64,000 nt of DNA from Tepidibacter mesophilus (GTDB lineage Bacteria > Bacillota > Clostridia > Peptostreptococcales > Peptostreptococcaceae). The DNA lies in NCBI RefSeq assembly GCF_002724055.1, contig NZ_BDQY01000016.1, positions 1 to 64,000 on the forward strand. Reading direction: 5' to 3'. Position numbers and translations under genes: made by a program. The notes under the pieces are model-generated. The model saw only the letters and a list, made by a program, of their open reading frames with translations. It searched no databases and had not been told where the DNA came from. Below, piece after piece: positions 56,618 through 64,000 of this stretch. Every line of letters begins with the position of its first letter. The first letter of the stretch is position 1.

Positions 56618-57943
56618 CTAAAATTCTTTCATTGTCTTTGGAGACCATCCTGTAACTTGATCACCACAGAACATTGAGTTATTTTCCATTATTATAGATC
56701 CATCTTCTTTAACAGAAGATCCTAATATTTCATCATCTGCCCATCCTCCAGATAATCCATCTCTTGCTAAAGATTCAAGCTCTCCAATTACAGTTTCCAT
56801 AGGAGGAAGCTTTATTAATTCTGATACATTACCACAAGATACGATAGCATTAGCTTTCTCATCTAGTGTAACTAATGGTTGTGAATTTCCATCTCTACCA
56901 GTACACTCATTTGTAAGTCCAACAGTCTTAATTCCTTCATTTTCAAGTGCTACTACACAAGCTATAAAGTCAGCATCTGGATTTCCATATCCTTCTTCAG
57001 CAACTATAGCAGCATCTGCTCCTAAAGATTTTGCCATTTGAGACACAAATATTGCAGAACGCTCTTTTTGATCAAGTGCAACATTTAGGTTAGAAGTTAT
57101 AACGCCTAAGAAGTTTACTGTTTTTCCATGCTCTTTATATAATCTCTTTATAGCAGAGAAGTTTTGGAAATCATATGTAGACCACTTAGAAGAACAAGGC
57201 ATAAAGCTTCCTGATATTATAGCTCCGTCTAATATTTCATTAGGATTCATAAATGTTGGTAAATAATGATTCATATCCCATCCATATACTAAGTCATTGT
57301 ATCCCATTTCTTCCATTTGTGATTGACACTGAATTACAAATACCACACTTGGTAAATCATTTACTTCTTTTGATCTTTTAGTTACTGGCTCTAATTCATA
57401 TGTTTCTACTTCTTCTGGATCTAACTCTTTAACTGCATTTCCTATGTATTCAGCAAGTCTCATACCTGCCCATCTTAAAGCTTTATTTTTCTTTTGTTGC
57501 TCTCTTTTTTCAAAATCTTCATCTGTATCAGCAACTAATACTATATTTTTAAGTTGAGAGAAGTAAGTGTACTTTGCTCCTTCTCCACTCATATCTATTA
57601 ATCCATCTTGGAATCCTCCCCAGTGTTTCCCAACAACTAGTACACTACATCCTTTTAATGCATGTGTTTTTCCATTCCCGGCTTTTACAAGATCCCCCGT
57701 AACTCCTGGGAATAAAGGATCCCCATTTAATTTAACTCTTGGCTCTATTGCTTCTTTAACAGGTACTAGGCGAACGTTTTCCCCAGGCTTAACAATTTTT
57801 AAATCTGCATCAGTTATATGTTCATCTTCTTTTACAAATGCTAAAGCTTCTTCTTTATTAATTGTTAATATACCATCTTTATAAAATGTCTTATCTCCAA
57901 ATACTATATCTTTAACATGAAAATTACCTATTTCTAATTTCAC
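56618..57943 (-). CDS. grdE: Glycine reductase protein B, GrdE proprotein
   Basis: GrdE is made as a proprotein, cleaved to two chains, one of which gains a carbonyl (pyruvoyl-type) group that binds the substrate amine. The 441-residue protein has GKHWGGFQDGLIDMSGEGAK, DADFIACVVALENEGIKTVG and NECTGRDGNSQPLV. Cys250 in SGSFMPCSS is my candidate for the processing site, since cleavage there would give about 27 and 21 kDa, near the sizes known for the family. The start is a GTG behind GAAAGGAGTG. It is the first gene of the cluster. Confidence 0.94.
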   Translation of the reverse strand: MKLEIGNFHVKDIVFGDKTFYKDGILTINKEEALAFVKEDEHITDADLKIVKPGENVRLVPVKEAIEPRVKLNGDPLFPGVTGDLVKAGNGKTHALKGCSVLVVGKHWGGFQDGLIDMSGEGAKYTYFSQLKNIVLVADTDEDFEKREQQKKNKALRWAGMRLAEYIGNAVKELDPEEVETYELEPVTKRSKEVNDLPSVVFVIQCQSQMEEMGYNDLVYGWDMNHYLPTFMNPNEILDGAIISGSFMPCSSKWSTYDFQNFSAIKRLYKEHGKTVNFLGVITSNLNVALDQKERSAIFVSQMAKSLGADAAIVAEEGYGNPDADFIACVVALENEGIKTVGLTNECTGRDGNSQPLVTLDEKANAIVSCGNVSELIKLPPMETVIGELESLARDGLSGGWADDEILGSSVKEDGSIIMENNSMFCGDQVTGWSPKTMKEF

Positions 57944-58119
57944 TATTTGACACTCCTTTCATTTTAACTTATTAAAGTTTTTTCGTTAGAATATTCGAAT
58001 AATTGAAACTTAGTTGAAACTTGCTAATTTTCAAAAATTTAAACCTAAAATTTTTTTGAATCTTTCAATTCATTTTTTATATTACCCAACCATTATTGAT
58101 ATTTTAAAGCTCAATTTCT

Positions 58120-58133
58120 GTTAATTAATTAAC
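58120..58133. promoter_or_regulatory. 14-bp palindrome in the grdE-TetR intergenic region
   Basis: GTTAATTAATTAAC is a perfect palindrome, next to TTGACT at 58134-58139, in the 398-bp divergent region between grdE and the TetR-family gene. The region is otherwise AT-rich and holds no gene I can see. Operator function is a guess. Confidence 0.35.
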
Positions 58134-58341
58134 TTGACTTAATATTAACATAATCATGATTAGACCGCAATAGTATTTATAGTTTTTTTTTATATTTATT
58201 TAACAAACTATTGTTTTTTTTAATACATATTGTCTTTTTTTGCTATGCTTTTATAATATTTCTTTATTGTTGATTTTTATTTTTCATTGTATTATGTTCT
58301 TATACCATCATAAAATACTATTATAATAAGGAGGTTTTTGT

Positions 58342-59016
58342 ATGGAAACCAAGAAGAACAAAAAACATTCTATGATGATGTGTTTTATAGACGCTACAGC
58401 TAAAATAATTGAAGAAGAAGGAATTGATTATGTTACTATTAGGAAGGTTGCTTCTTTAACTGGATACAATAGTGCTACCCTTTATAATTACTTCGAAAAT
58501 TTAGATCATCTTATCTTTTCAGCTTGCATGAAATTTACTAAACCTTATACTGATAATCTACCTAGATATATTGAAAACTGCTTTAATTCGGTAGATAGAA
58601 CACTTCGTATATGGGAATGCTTTTGCTATTACTCTTTTAGTAATCCCAAGATATTTCATTCTATATTCTTCGCTAAATTATCTAATTCTCTAAACGATTA
58701 TATAAGTGAGTATTACGAAATTTATCCTCAAGAAATAAGTAATTCATATCACAGCATATACACTATGCTTTTAAAAAATAATATATATGATAGAGGATAC
58801 ATTTTATTAGATGAGTGTGCACAAGAAGGTTATATAAAAAGAGAAGATATATTAGAAATAAATGAACTTTTTATGCTTATATATAAGGGTATTTTGTCTA
58901 ATATTATAGAAAATGAGATAAATATAGATATTGATAATTTTGTGTTAAAAACAATGAAGTTTATCAAAATAAATCTAAATCACTACTTAATTAAAAAACA
59001 TGAATTGTTCGTGTAA
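58342..59016 (+). CDS. TetR/AcrR-family regulator, divergent from grdE
   Basis: The 224-residue protein has an N-terminal TetR helix-turn-helix (DATAKIIEEEGIDYVTIRKV, then ATLYNYFENLDHLIF). The C-terminal ligand domain is helical and has no recognised binding motif. It is divergent from grdE and lies next to the palindrome at 58120, so it is the first candidate regulator of the glycine reductase cluster. AAGGAGG lies just before the ATG. The ligand is unknown. Confidence 0.88.
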   Translation: METKKNKKHSMMMCFIDATAKIIEEEGIDYVTIRKVASLTGYNSATLYNYFENLDHLIFSACMKFTKPYTDNLPRYIENCFNSVDRTLRIWECFCYYSFSNPKIFHSIFFAKLSNSLNDYISEYYEIYPQEISNSYHSIYTMLLKNNIYDRGYILLDECAQEGYIKREDILEINELFMLIYKGILSNIIENEINIDIDNFVLKTMKFIKINLNHYLIKKHELFV

Positions 59017-59264
59017 TTTTTTACATCATATACTACTTTATGTATTTTATTGTTAAACTTGTGTCGTTTTTTGTCTTTTTACTAAACCGTGTTTTCTTTT
59101 TTTCTTTCATTTTTCAGAATATTCGTCTTTATTTATGTATTTTTATTTTTTCAGAAATTAATATAAATAAAAAGTATTTCCATAATATACTCTATTAAAC
59201 ACTCCTTATTTGTATTAAAATAATATTATAAAAAACTTTAAGACATAAGAAAGGACAATCAATC

Positions 59265-60698
59265 ATGAAGAAAAAATATTTGTTTTTAGTATCATTATTA
59301 CTATGTTTTTCCCTTTTTATTGGGTGCAGTCAATCTTCTGTAAAAAACAATCCATCTCAAGAAAAGACACAAGTTCAAAATGAACAACAAGATACACAAA
59401 AAAATATTTTCTATGTTAAACCAACTCAATTAAATGTAAGAGAAACTCATTCCACTGAATCATCTATAGTTCATAAATTATCTAAATTTGATAAAGTTGA
59501 GATTATAGGTAATAATTCTTATGTTGATGAAAATGAAAAAGAAATAAAATGGTACAATATTAAATTTATTAATGATAGTAATGAGGATAAAATAGGATGG
59601 GTATCATCCGAATTTTTAACTCAAAATAAACAAGAACTTTTAAGTGAAAATTTAAAAGGTGTAGATTTATCCAATTATCCTAAGACTTATGAATATAAAA
59701 ATAATAAAAGACGAAAGGTAAAAGGCATCTATGTTACGATAAATTCTATTCTTGGAGATAATTTAGATAGACTGATTAAGCTTTGTAATGGCAGCGAAAT
59801 AAATGCTTTTGTGATAGATGTTAAAGATGATTATGGGAATATGTTATTTAAAACAGATGCATCTGACAAATTTGCTCTAAAAGCAAATCAACATGCAATA
59901 GCTAAAGAAGACATGTCTAAGTTGATTAAGAAATTAAATGAAAATAATATATATTTAATAGCTAGAATAGTTACATTTAAAGATCCGATTTATACAGAAT
60001 ACTACCCCGAAAGAGCAATTATAAATAAAGAAACTGCTTCAACATTCGTAAGCCAGGATGGGCTAAGATGGGCATCAGCTCATGATAGAAAGCTTTGGGA
60101 ATATGATGTAAGTGTTGCAAAAGAGGCTGCTCAAATTGGCTTTAATGAAATTCAATTTGATTATGTAAGGTTTCCAGCATCTAATGGTGGTAAATTAGAT
60201 GCAAAACTAGATTATAGAAATAATTCTGGGGATACTAGCAAAGCTCAAACTGTCCAAAGTTTTCTAAAGTACGCTAAAGAAAATATTTCACCTGAAGATG
60301 TATATGTAAGTGCTGACATATTTGGTCTTGTAGGTTCTGTTCCAAATGATATGGGTCTTGGCCAATACTGGGAAGCCGTTAGTGGAATTGTAGATTATGT
60401 GTGTCCTATGATGTATCCTAGCCATTATGGAAATGAAGTATATGGAATTGATATTCATGATGCTCATCCTTATGAAACAGTATTTCAATCAGCTAAAGAT
60501 TCTGTTAAAAGAAATAAAAATGTAGATAATCCAGCTACTATTAGACCTTGGATACAAGATTTTACAGCATCTTGGGTTAAAGGCCATATTAAATATGATG
60601 AAGCCCAAGTAAGAGAGCAGATAAAAGCTTTAAATGATAATGGTATAGATGAATATATACTTTGGAATGCTGGTAATAGATACAGCTTCGAACAATAA
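59265..60698 (+). CDS. Lipoprotein with SH3 and DUF4015-like glycoside hydrolase domains
   Basis: The 477-residue protein has the lipobox FIGC (acylated Cys21), a Gln/Asn-rich linker, a bacterial SH3 domain (about 45-135: VKPTQLNVRETHSTESSIVH, WYNIKF, IGWVSSEFL), and a C-terminal TIM-barrel-like domain of the putative glycoside hydrolase DUF4015 group (VKGIYVTINS, AFVIDVKDDYGNM, FNEIQFDYVRFP, VSADIFGLV, VDYVCPMMYPSHYG). SH3 and hydrolase parts suggest action on wall polymers. It is followed by a lipoprotein deacetylase 11 bases later, so the two probably form an operon. The substrate is not predictable. Confidence 0.88.
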   Translation: MKKKYLFLVSLLLCFSLFIGCSQSSVKNNPSQEKTQVQNEQQDTQKNIFYVKPTQLNVRETHSTESSIVHKLSKFDKVEIIGNNSYVDENEKEIKWYNIKFINDSNEDKIGWVSSEFLTQNKQELLSENLKGVDLSNYPKTYEYKNNKRRKVKGIYVTINSILGDNLDRLIKLCNGSEINAFVIDVKDDYGNMLFKTDASDKFALKANQHAIAKEDMSKLIKKLNENNIYLIARIVTFKDPIYTEYYPERAIINKETASTFVSQDGLRWASAHDRKLWEYDVSVAKEAAQIGFNEIQFDYVRFPASNGGKLDAKLDYRNNSGDTSKAQTVQSFLKYAKENISPEDVYVSADIFGLVGSVPNDMGLGQYWEAVSGIVDYVCPMMYPSHYGNEVYGIDIHDAHPYETVFQSAKDSVKRNKNVDNPATIRPWIQDFTASWVKGHIKYDEAQVREQIKALNDNGIDEYILWNAGNRYSFEQ

Positions 60699-60709
60699 GG
60701 AGGTTTATT

Positions 60710-61759
60710 ATGAAAAATAAATCTATAATTATTTTTATTTTGTTAACTCTTTTATTGTCTGGCTGTTCTAAATCAAATGTTTCAAATAATGAAGTTGATT
60801 CAAAGATGTCAGATTCCACTCAACCAAACGAAATGAAAAAAGAAAGTTCTAATGTTAAGATAGATTATAACGAGATTAAACCAAATGAGCTTGGAAAAAT
60901 AATGGTATTAATGTATCACAATATAGGACAAGATGAATCTACATGGGTTAGAACTCCTGATAATTTTAGAAAAGATCTAAATACTTTATACGAAAAAAAA
61001 TATCGTACTATAAGACTTAATGATTATGTAAGCGGAAATATAAATACAAAAGCTGGTTTCACTCCTGTTGTTATAACCTTTGATGATGGAAATGAAAATA
61101 ATTTTAGAGTATTTGAAGAAGATGGTAATATCAAAATTGATCCTAATTGTGCTGTTGGAATTTTAGAAGAATTTAAAAAGTCTCATCCTGATTTTGATAC
61201 TACTGCTACATTCTTTTTAAACTCAAACATATTCAATCAGCCTGAATATGTAGATTATAAGTTAAACTTTTTATTGGAAAACGGATATGATATAGGAAAC
61301 CATACTTTATACCATACCGATTTATCAAAATCTAATAAAGAAACTATACAAAAATCTATATCTCAAGAAATCGAAGTTATAAACAAATATATTAAAGATT
61401 ATCCTGTAAACACTTTAGCTTTACCATTTGGAGGAAAACCACAGGAAGAAGATTATGTATATTCGATTAAAGGAGAATATAATTCTATATCATACAATAA
61501 TACTGCTGTACTACTAGTTGGGTGGGATCCTTACAAATCTCCTTATCATAAAAACTTTGATTTTAGTAAAATTCACAGGGTTCGAGCTAGTGAAACTAAC
61601 GTAGATAATGTAGGTTTATATGATTGGCTAAATGACTTTGATGAGAACAAACAAATAAGATATATAAGCGATGGAGATTCATCTACTATATGCATTCCTA
61701 AAAATTATGAGGATGTGTTAAATAAAAATATAAAGGATAAAATTTTAATAACTTATTAA
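60710..61759 (+). CDS. Lipoprotein polysaccharide deacetylase
   Basis: The 349-residue protein has the lipobox LSGC (Cys19) and a NodB-type domain: VLMYHNIGQDE, VVITFDDGNENN (catalytic Asp pair), ATFFLNSNIF, IGNHTLYHTDLS (the His-x3-His metal pair) and LALPFGGK. Such enzymes remove N-acetyl groups from peptidoglycan or exopolysaccharide. It is cotranscribed with the SH3-hydrolase lipoprotein upstream. AAGGAGG precedes the ATG. Confidence 0.9.
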   Translation: MKNKSIIIFILLTLLLSGCSKSNVSNNEVDSKMSDSTQPNEMKKESSNVKIDYNEIKPNELGKIMVLMYHNIGQDESTWVRTPDNFRKDLNTLYEKKYRTIRLNDYVSGNINTKAGFTPVVITFDDGNENNFRVFEEDGNIKIDPNCAVGILEEFKKSHPDFDTTATFFLNSNIFNQPEYVDYKLNFLLENGYDIGNHTLYHTDLSKSNKETIQKSISQEIEVINKYIKDYPVNTLALPFGGKPQEEDYVYSIKGEYNSISYNNTAVLLVGWDPYKSPYHKNFDFSKIHRVRASETNVDNVGLYDWLNDFDENKQIRYISDGDSSTICIPKNYEDVLNKNIKDKILITY

Positions 61760-61775
61760 AGTGAATTCCTATAGA

Positions 61776-61829
61776 ATATGGGTATGAAAATAAAATTAAT
61801 GCAAATATATTTTCATACCCATATTTTTA
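61776..61829 (+). terminator. Terminator after the lipoprotein deacetylase
   Basis: ATATGGGTATGAAAATA and TATTTTCATACCCATAT are perfectly complementary, followed by TTTTT. Confidence 0.9.
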
Positions 61830-61931
61830 ATTTAAAGTTTTAAGTTTATAATTTGCTATTCACTAGAAAAATGTTATAATCAATTTATATGACTAAATTT
61901 TAATCGTTATATTATATAATGGAGGTAAGCG

Positions 61932-62360
61932 ATGGATTCTACGGATCGTAAAATTATAAAAATTCTTCAAAATAACGGAAGAATTTCAATGAAAGACTTA
62001 GGTCAATCAGTAGGCTTAACTTCTCCTGCTGTTTCAGAAAGAGTTAAGCGTTTAGAAGAGAATAATATAATTTTAGGATATAAAGCTATAGTAAATCCTA
62101 AAAAGTTAAACAAGAATGTGAGTGCTTTTATAAATATATCTCTTCCAGCGGATAGATACTCTCATTTTGTTGATTTTGCAAATAATAATGATAGCATAGT
62201 AGAATGTCACCACATAACAGGTCATGGCTGTGTTATTATCAAGGTTATGATGCCTAATATGGACGATCTTGAAAGTTTAATAGATACTATTAAGCAAATG
62301 GGAAGTACTCAAACTCATATTATACTTTCCTCACCTATAGAATCCAAGTCTATATTATAG
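61932..62360 (+). CDS. Lrp/AsnC-family regulator
   Basis: The 142-residue protein has an N-terminal winged helix (DRKIIKILQNNGRISMKDLG, then SPAVSERVKRLEENNII) and a C-terminal RAM domain (VECHHITGHGCVIIKV). These regulators sense amino acids; in an amino-acid fermenter it could control catabolic genes such as grd, but no site links them here. GGAGGT precedes the ATG. Confidence 0.93.
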   Translation: MDSTDRKIIKILQNNGRISMKDLGQSVGLTSPAVSERVKRLEENNIILGYKAIVNPKKLNKNVSAFINISLPADRYSHFVDFANNNDSIVECHHITGHGCVIIKVMMPNMDDLESLIDTIKQMGSTQTHIILSSPIESKSIL

Positions 62361-62403
62361 AAATTCGCTTCATATATCAATATTATCTATAATTTGAAAC
62401 ATT

Positions 62404-62474
62404 ATGTGGATTATTAAAAATATGTCTATGAAAATACGTAAAAAGCAACTGCTTGTATTTTTATAGGCATATTT
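62404..62474. repeat. Short family B derivative (copy B4)
   Basis: About 71 bp. It keeps the TGTGGATTATT start and the terminal arms (TATGTCTATGAAAATAC and GTATTTTTATAGGCATA), with the internal part lost. It lies between the Lrp-type gene and the H-type spore protein gene. Confidence 0.75.
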
Positions 62475-62549
62475 TTTAATTCTATATAAAATAAATACTT
62501 TTACATATTATTATTTGATTTAGAAATAATAATCTAAGGAGGTGTATCT

Positions 62550-62744
62550 ATGATTTTAAGAAGAGCTACTGAAATAATACAATCTAATGATACTGTTGAG
62601 GTTTTGTATCAAAATGAGCCTGTATGGCTCGAAAATATTGATAGTAGAACAGAAACTGTTTATGTAAGAAGTATAGATAACGATAAAAGAATGGTAGTCC
62701 CTATTGTTGAGTTAGTTGAAAATGAAAATATAGGAAGGCATTAA
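62550..62744 (+). CDS. sspH: Small acid-soluble spore protein, H type
   Basis: The 64-residue protein matches the SspH family: MILRRATEIIQSNDTVEVLY, then NEPVWLENID and VYVRSIDNDKRMVVPIVELVE. H-type SASPs are minor forespore proteins made under sigma G. AAGGAGGTG precedes the ATG. Confidence 0.88.
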   Translation: MILRRATEIIQSNDTVEVLYQNEPVWLENIDSRTETVYVRSIDNDKRMVVPIVELVENENIGRH

Positions 62745-62872
62745 AAAAACAGAAGATTATTATCGCATCTACTCATATCTCCAGCCAGCTCTAGCAAACT
62801 TCGTTACTTAAAAAAATCCTTACTAATTTACTTCACTTATTTATTTTATCTATAAGTTGAAATATTATTTAA

Positions 62873-62938
62873 TGTGGATAATCAAAAGCTATCTATAAAA
62901 ATATCGTGAATACAATAATATTTTTATAGATAGTTTTT
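62873..62938. repeat. Short family B derivative (copy B5)
   Basis: A 66-bp element starts TGTGGATAATC (a perfect DnaA box in reverse) and has arms AAGCTATCTATAAAAATAT and ATATTTTTATAGATAGTTTT around a short loop. The internal apex region of the long copies is absent. Confidence 0.8.
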
Positions 62939-63436
62939 TAATAACAGTATTTCTATATGTTTTCACTGTTTAAATAGACTATAGTCTATTTAAGCATATA
63001 AAGTAAAAAAACAACTCTAAACTGTTCTTTTTGATGGATTTATCCTAACACTCCCAAAATTCCAATAATATTTTTATAACTTCCTCTTTGACAATAAATC
63101 GTATCGCAAACTGCTGTATTAGACATAGACCCAGCAACCGTGTCACCACATACAAAGTATATGTGAAAAATTAACATCGTTTTGTTGTTTAGGCATAAAC
63201 TATGCCCTAAACATAAATTTAAGGCATAGTTACAATACTCTCTTTTAATCATTGAAATTGCTATACATTTATTCTTAATTAATAAATATAAGCTAATCTT
63301 AAATAAAAATTTATTCTAAAACAGTATTTTAATACCGAAATAACCATTATTAGTAAATTACTTTGCGTCTGATGCCACAGATGCTAGTTATACACGAACA
63401 TGTATATTAAATTAACATTTGAAGCCTGTTTTTTTA
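62939..63436. other. Intergenic region with one doubtful ORF
   Basis: A minus-strand frame at 63040-63252 could encode 70 residues ending in KNIIGILGVLG. It has no ribosome binding site and runs through an inverted repeat at 63193-63231 (AACTATGCC and GGCATAGTT), so I do not call it. The rest is AT-rich with nothing I recognise. Confidence 0.4.
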
Positions 63437-63826
63437 TTATTTATGAACTTCATAATTTATAGATGTATTTATATCTGCAATTTCACCAGAATGATTTCTA
63501 AATTCAAGTTTTAGCTTATGACCATCAATCCATACATTTAATAAACATGCCTTCGTATCCATAACATTTTCTGTATCACCATGTGGAATTAATTCTGGAT
63601 CTACTAATCTATGTTTAATACGAGATATAAGATCATTTCCTATCTTCGTTCTACGTATTGAATAAGCTTGTTCTTTAATTATTCCAAAAACAATTATATC
63701 TTCCTCGTCGAATGTAAGTGTTCCTCCTAAAAAATCATTTGCTGGCAAATTTATTTCATGAGTGTAATAAGATTGGTTTCTCATAAGAGAATCTATATTT
63801 CCTTCACCTTTTATTGTTTGTCTCAT
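63437..63826 (-). CDS. Unrecognised protein, first of a tandem pair
   Basis: I do not recognise this 129-residue protein. It appears soluble and beta-rich, with INLPANDFLGGTLTFDEEDI, an IVFGIIKEQAYSIRRTKIGN segment and HKLKLEFRNHSGEIADINTS near the end. An AGGAGA site precedes the ATG. Another copy of its C-terminus lies at the window end, so it belongs to a tandem family. Confidence 0.65.
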   Translation of the reverse strand: MRQTIKGEGNIDSLMRNQSYYTHEINLPANDFLGGTLTFDEEDIIVFGIIKEQAYSIRRTKIGNDLISRIKHRLVDPELIPHGDTENVMDTKACLLNVWIDGHKLKLEFRNHSGEIADINTSINYEVHK

Positions 63827-63953
63827 ATTAATCTTCTCCTTTTTAATTTTTTATAAAACATAACTTATTGGCCAGTTTGTTTTGTCTTACACTATATAAA
63901 GACGTTTTTACTTTGAAATATGTAAACCCTAAATATAAATATAAATATTAATA

Positions 63954-64000
63954 TTACTTATGAACTGAATAATATACGCTTTTATTTATATCTGCAATTT
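63954..64000 (-). CDS. C-terminal end of a second gene of the same unknown family, partial
   Basis: The visible codons read IADINKSVYYSVHK and then a stop, closely matching IADINTSINYEVHK at the end of the 63437-63826 gene. The rest of this gene lies outside the window. It is upstream on the same strand, so the two genes are in tandem. Confidence 0.7.
   Translation of the reverse strand, partial: IADINKSVYYSVHK

Noticed and set aside
56834-56920. The NECTGRDG cysteine of GrdE as the processing site
   Set aside because: Cleavage there would give about 38 and 10 kDa chains, unlike the two similar-sized chains known for the family; Cys250 fits better.
62762-62812. A fifth family C repeat
   Set aside because: Only scattered matches remain (ACTCATATC, CTTCGTTACTTAAAA); it may be a remnant but cannot be aligned with confidence.
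63040-63252. A 70-residue minus-strand ORF
   Set aside because: It has no ribosome binding site, runs through an inverted repeat and has no recognisable family; it may be decayed sequence.

Overview
The window is low-GC DNA from an endospore-forming, amino-acid-fermenting member of the Clostridia. Sporulation genes (spoIIE, yabP, yabQ, two spoVB-like genes, spoVT, spoVG, spmA, spmB, several small acid-soluble spore proteins) sit beside a complete selenocysteine-dependent glycine reductase cluster. That combination fits a Stickland fermenter of the Peptostreptococcaceae or a close relative; the species is an inference. No rRNA, tRNA or CRISPR array was seen.

Layout. Positions 1-140 are the end of an IS3-family insertion sequence cut by the window edge, inserted in a dispersed hairpin repeat. 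Positions 362-4854 hold a secreted acidic protein and then an Mre11/SbcD-like nuclease with a Rad50/SbcC-like ATPase split over three reading frames. A cluster of DnaA-box-like sites lies at 4855-4987. Positions 5016-41434 are, in the reverse direction, the conserved block that lies right of oriC in Bacillus: metG, tatD, yabE-like, rnmV, rsmA, then purR, spoVG, glmU, prs, pth, mfd, prsA-like, spoVT, spoVB, mazG, hup, rqcP, yabP, yabQ, divIC, gppA and spoIIE. It is interrupted by murC on the other strand, a chemoreceptor, a cation efflux gene and two unrecognised genes. metG has a T-box leader. Positions 41835-47224 carry an HD-GYP protein, three tandem spore-protein genes, spmA/spmB, a HAD phosphatase and a phospholipase C-like protein. 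pncB follows.

Positions 48810-57943 are the glycine reductase region, read grdE-grdB-trxA-grdA-grdC-grdD-BCCT transporter-trxB. grdA and grdB each contain an in-frame UGA read as selenocysteine, so naive gene calling truncates the first and splits the second. GrdB/GrdE bind and activate glycine, GrdA carries the carboxymethyl-selenoether, GrdC/GrdD release acetyl phosphate, and TrxA/TrxB return electrons from NADPH. A TetR-family gene is divergent from grdE. The right end has two lipoproteins, an Lrp regulator, an H-type spore protein and two tandem genes of an unknown family.

The intergenic space is dominated by three dispersed repeat families. A and B are roughly 200-bp elements that fold end to end into one hairpin. 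Their arms differ between copies but stay complementary within each copy, and A and B share a conserved apex. C is a roughly 75-bp element found near gene ends and in the metG leader. The hairpin families, the split Rad50/Mre11 operon and the DnaA-box cluster are the most unusual content.
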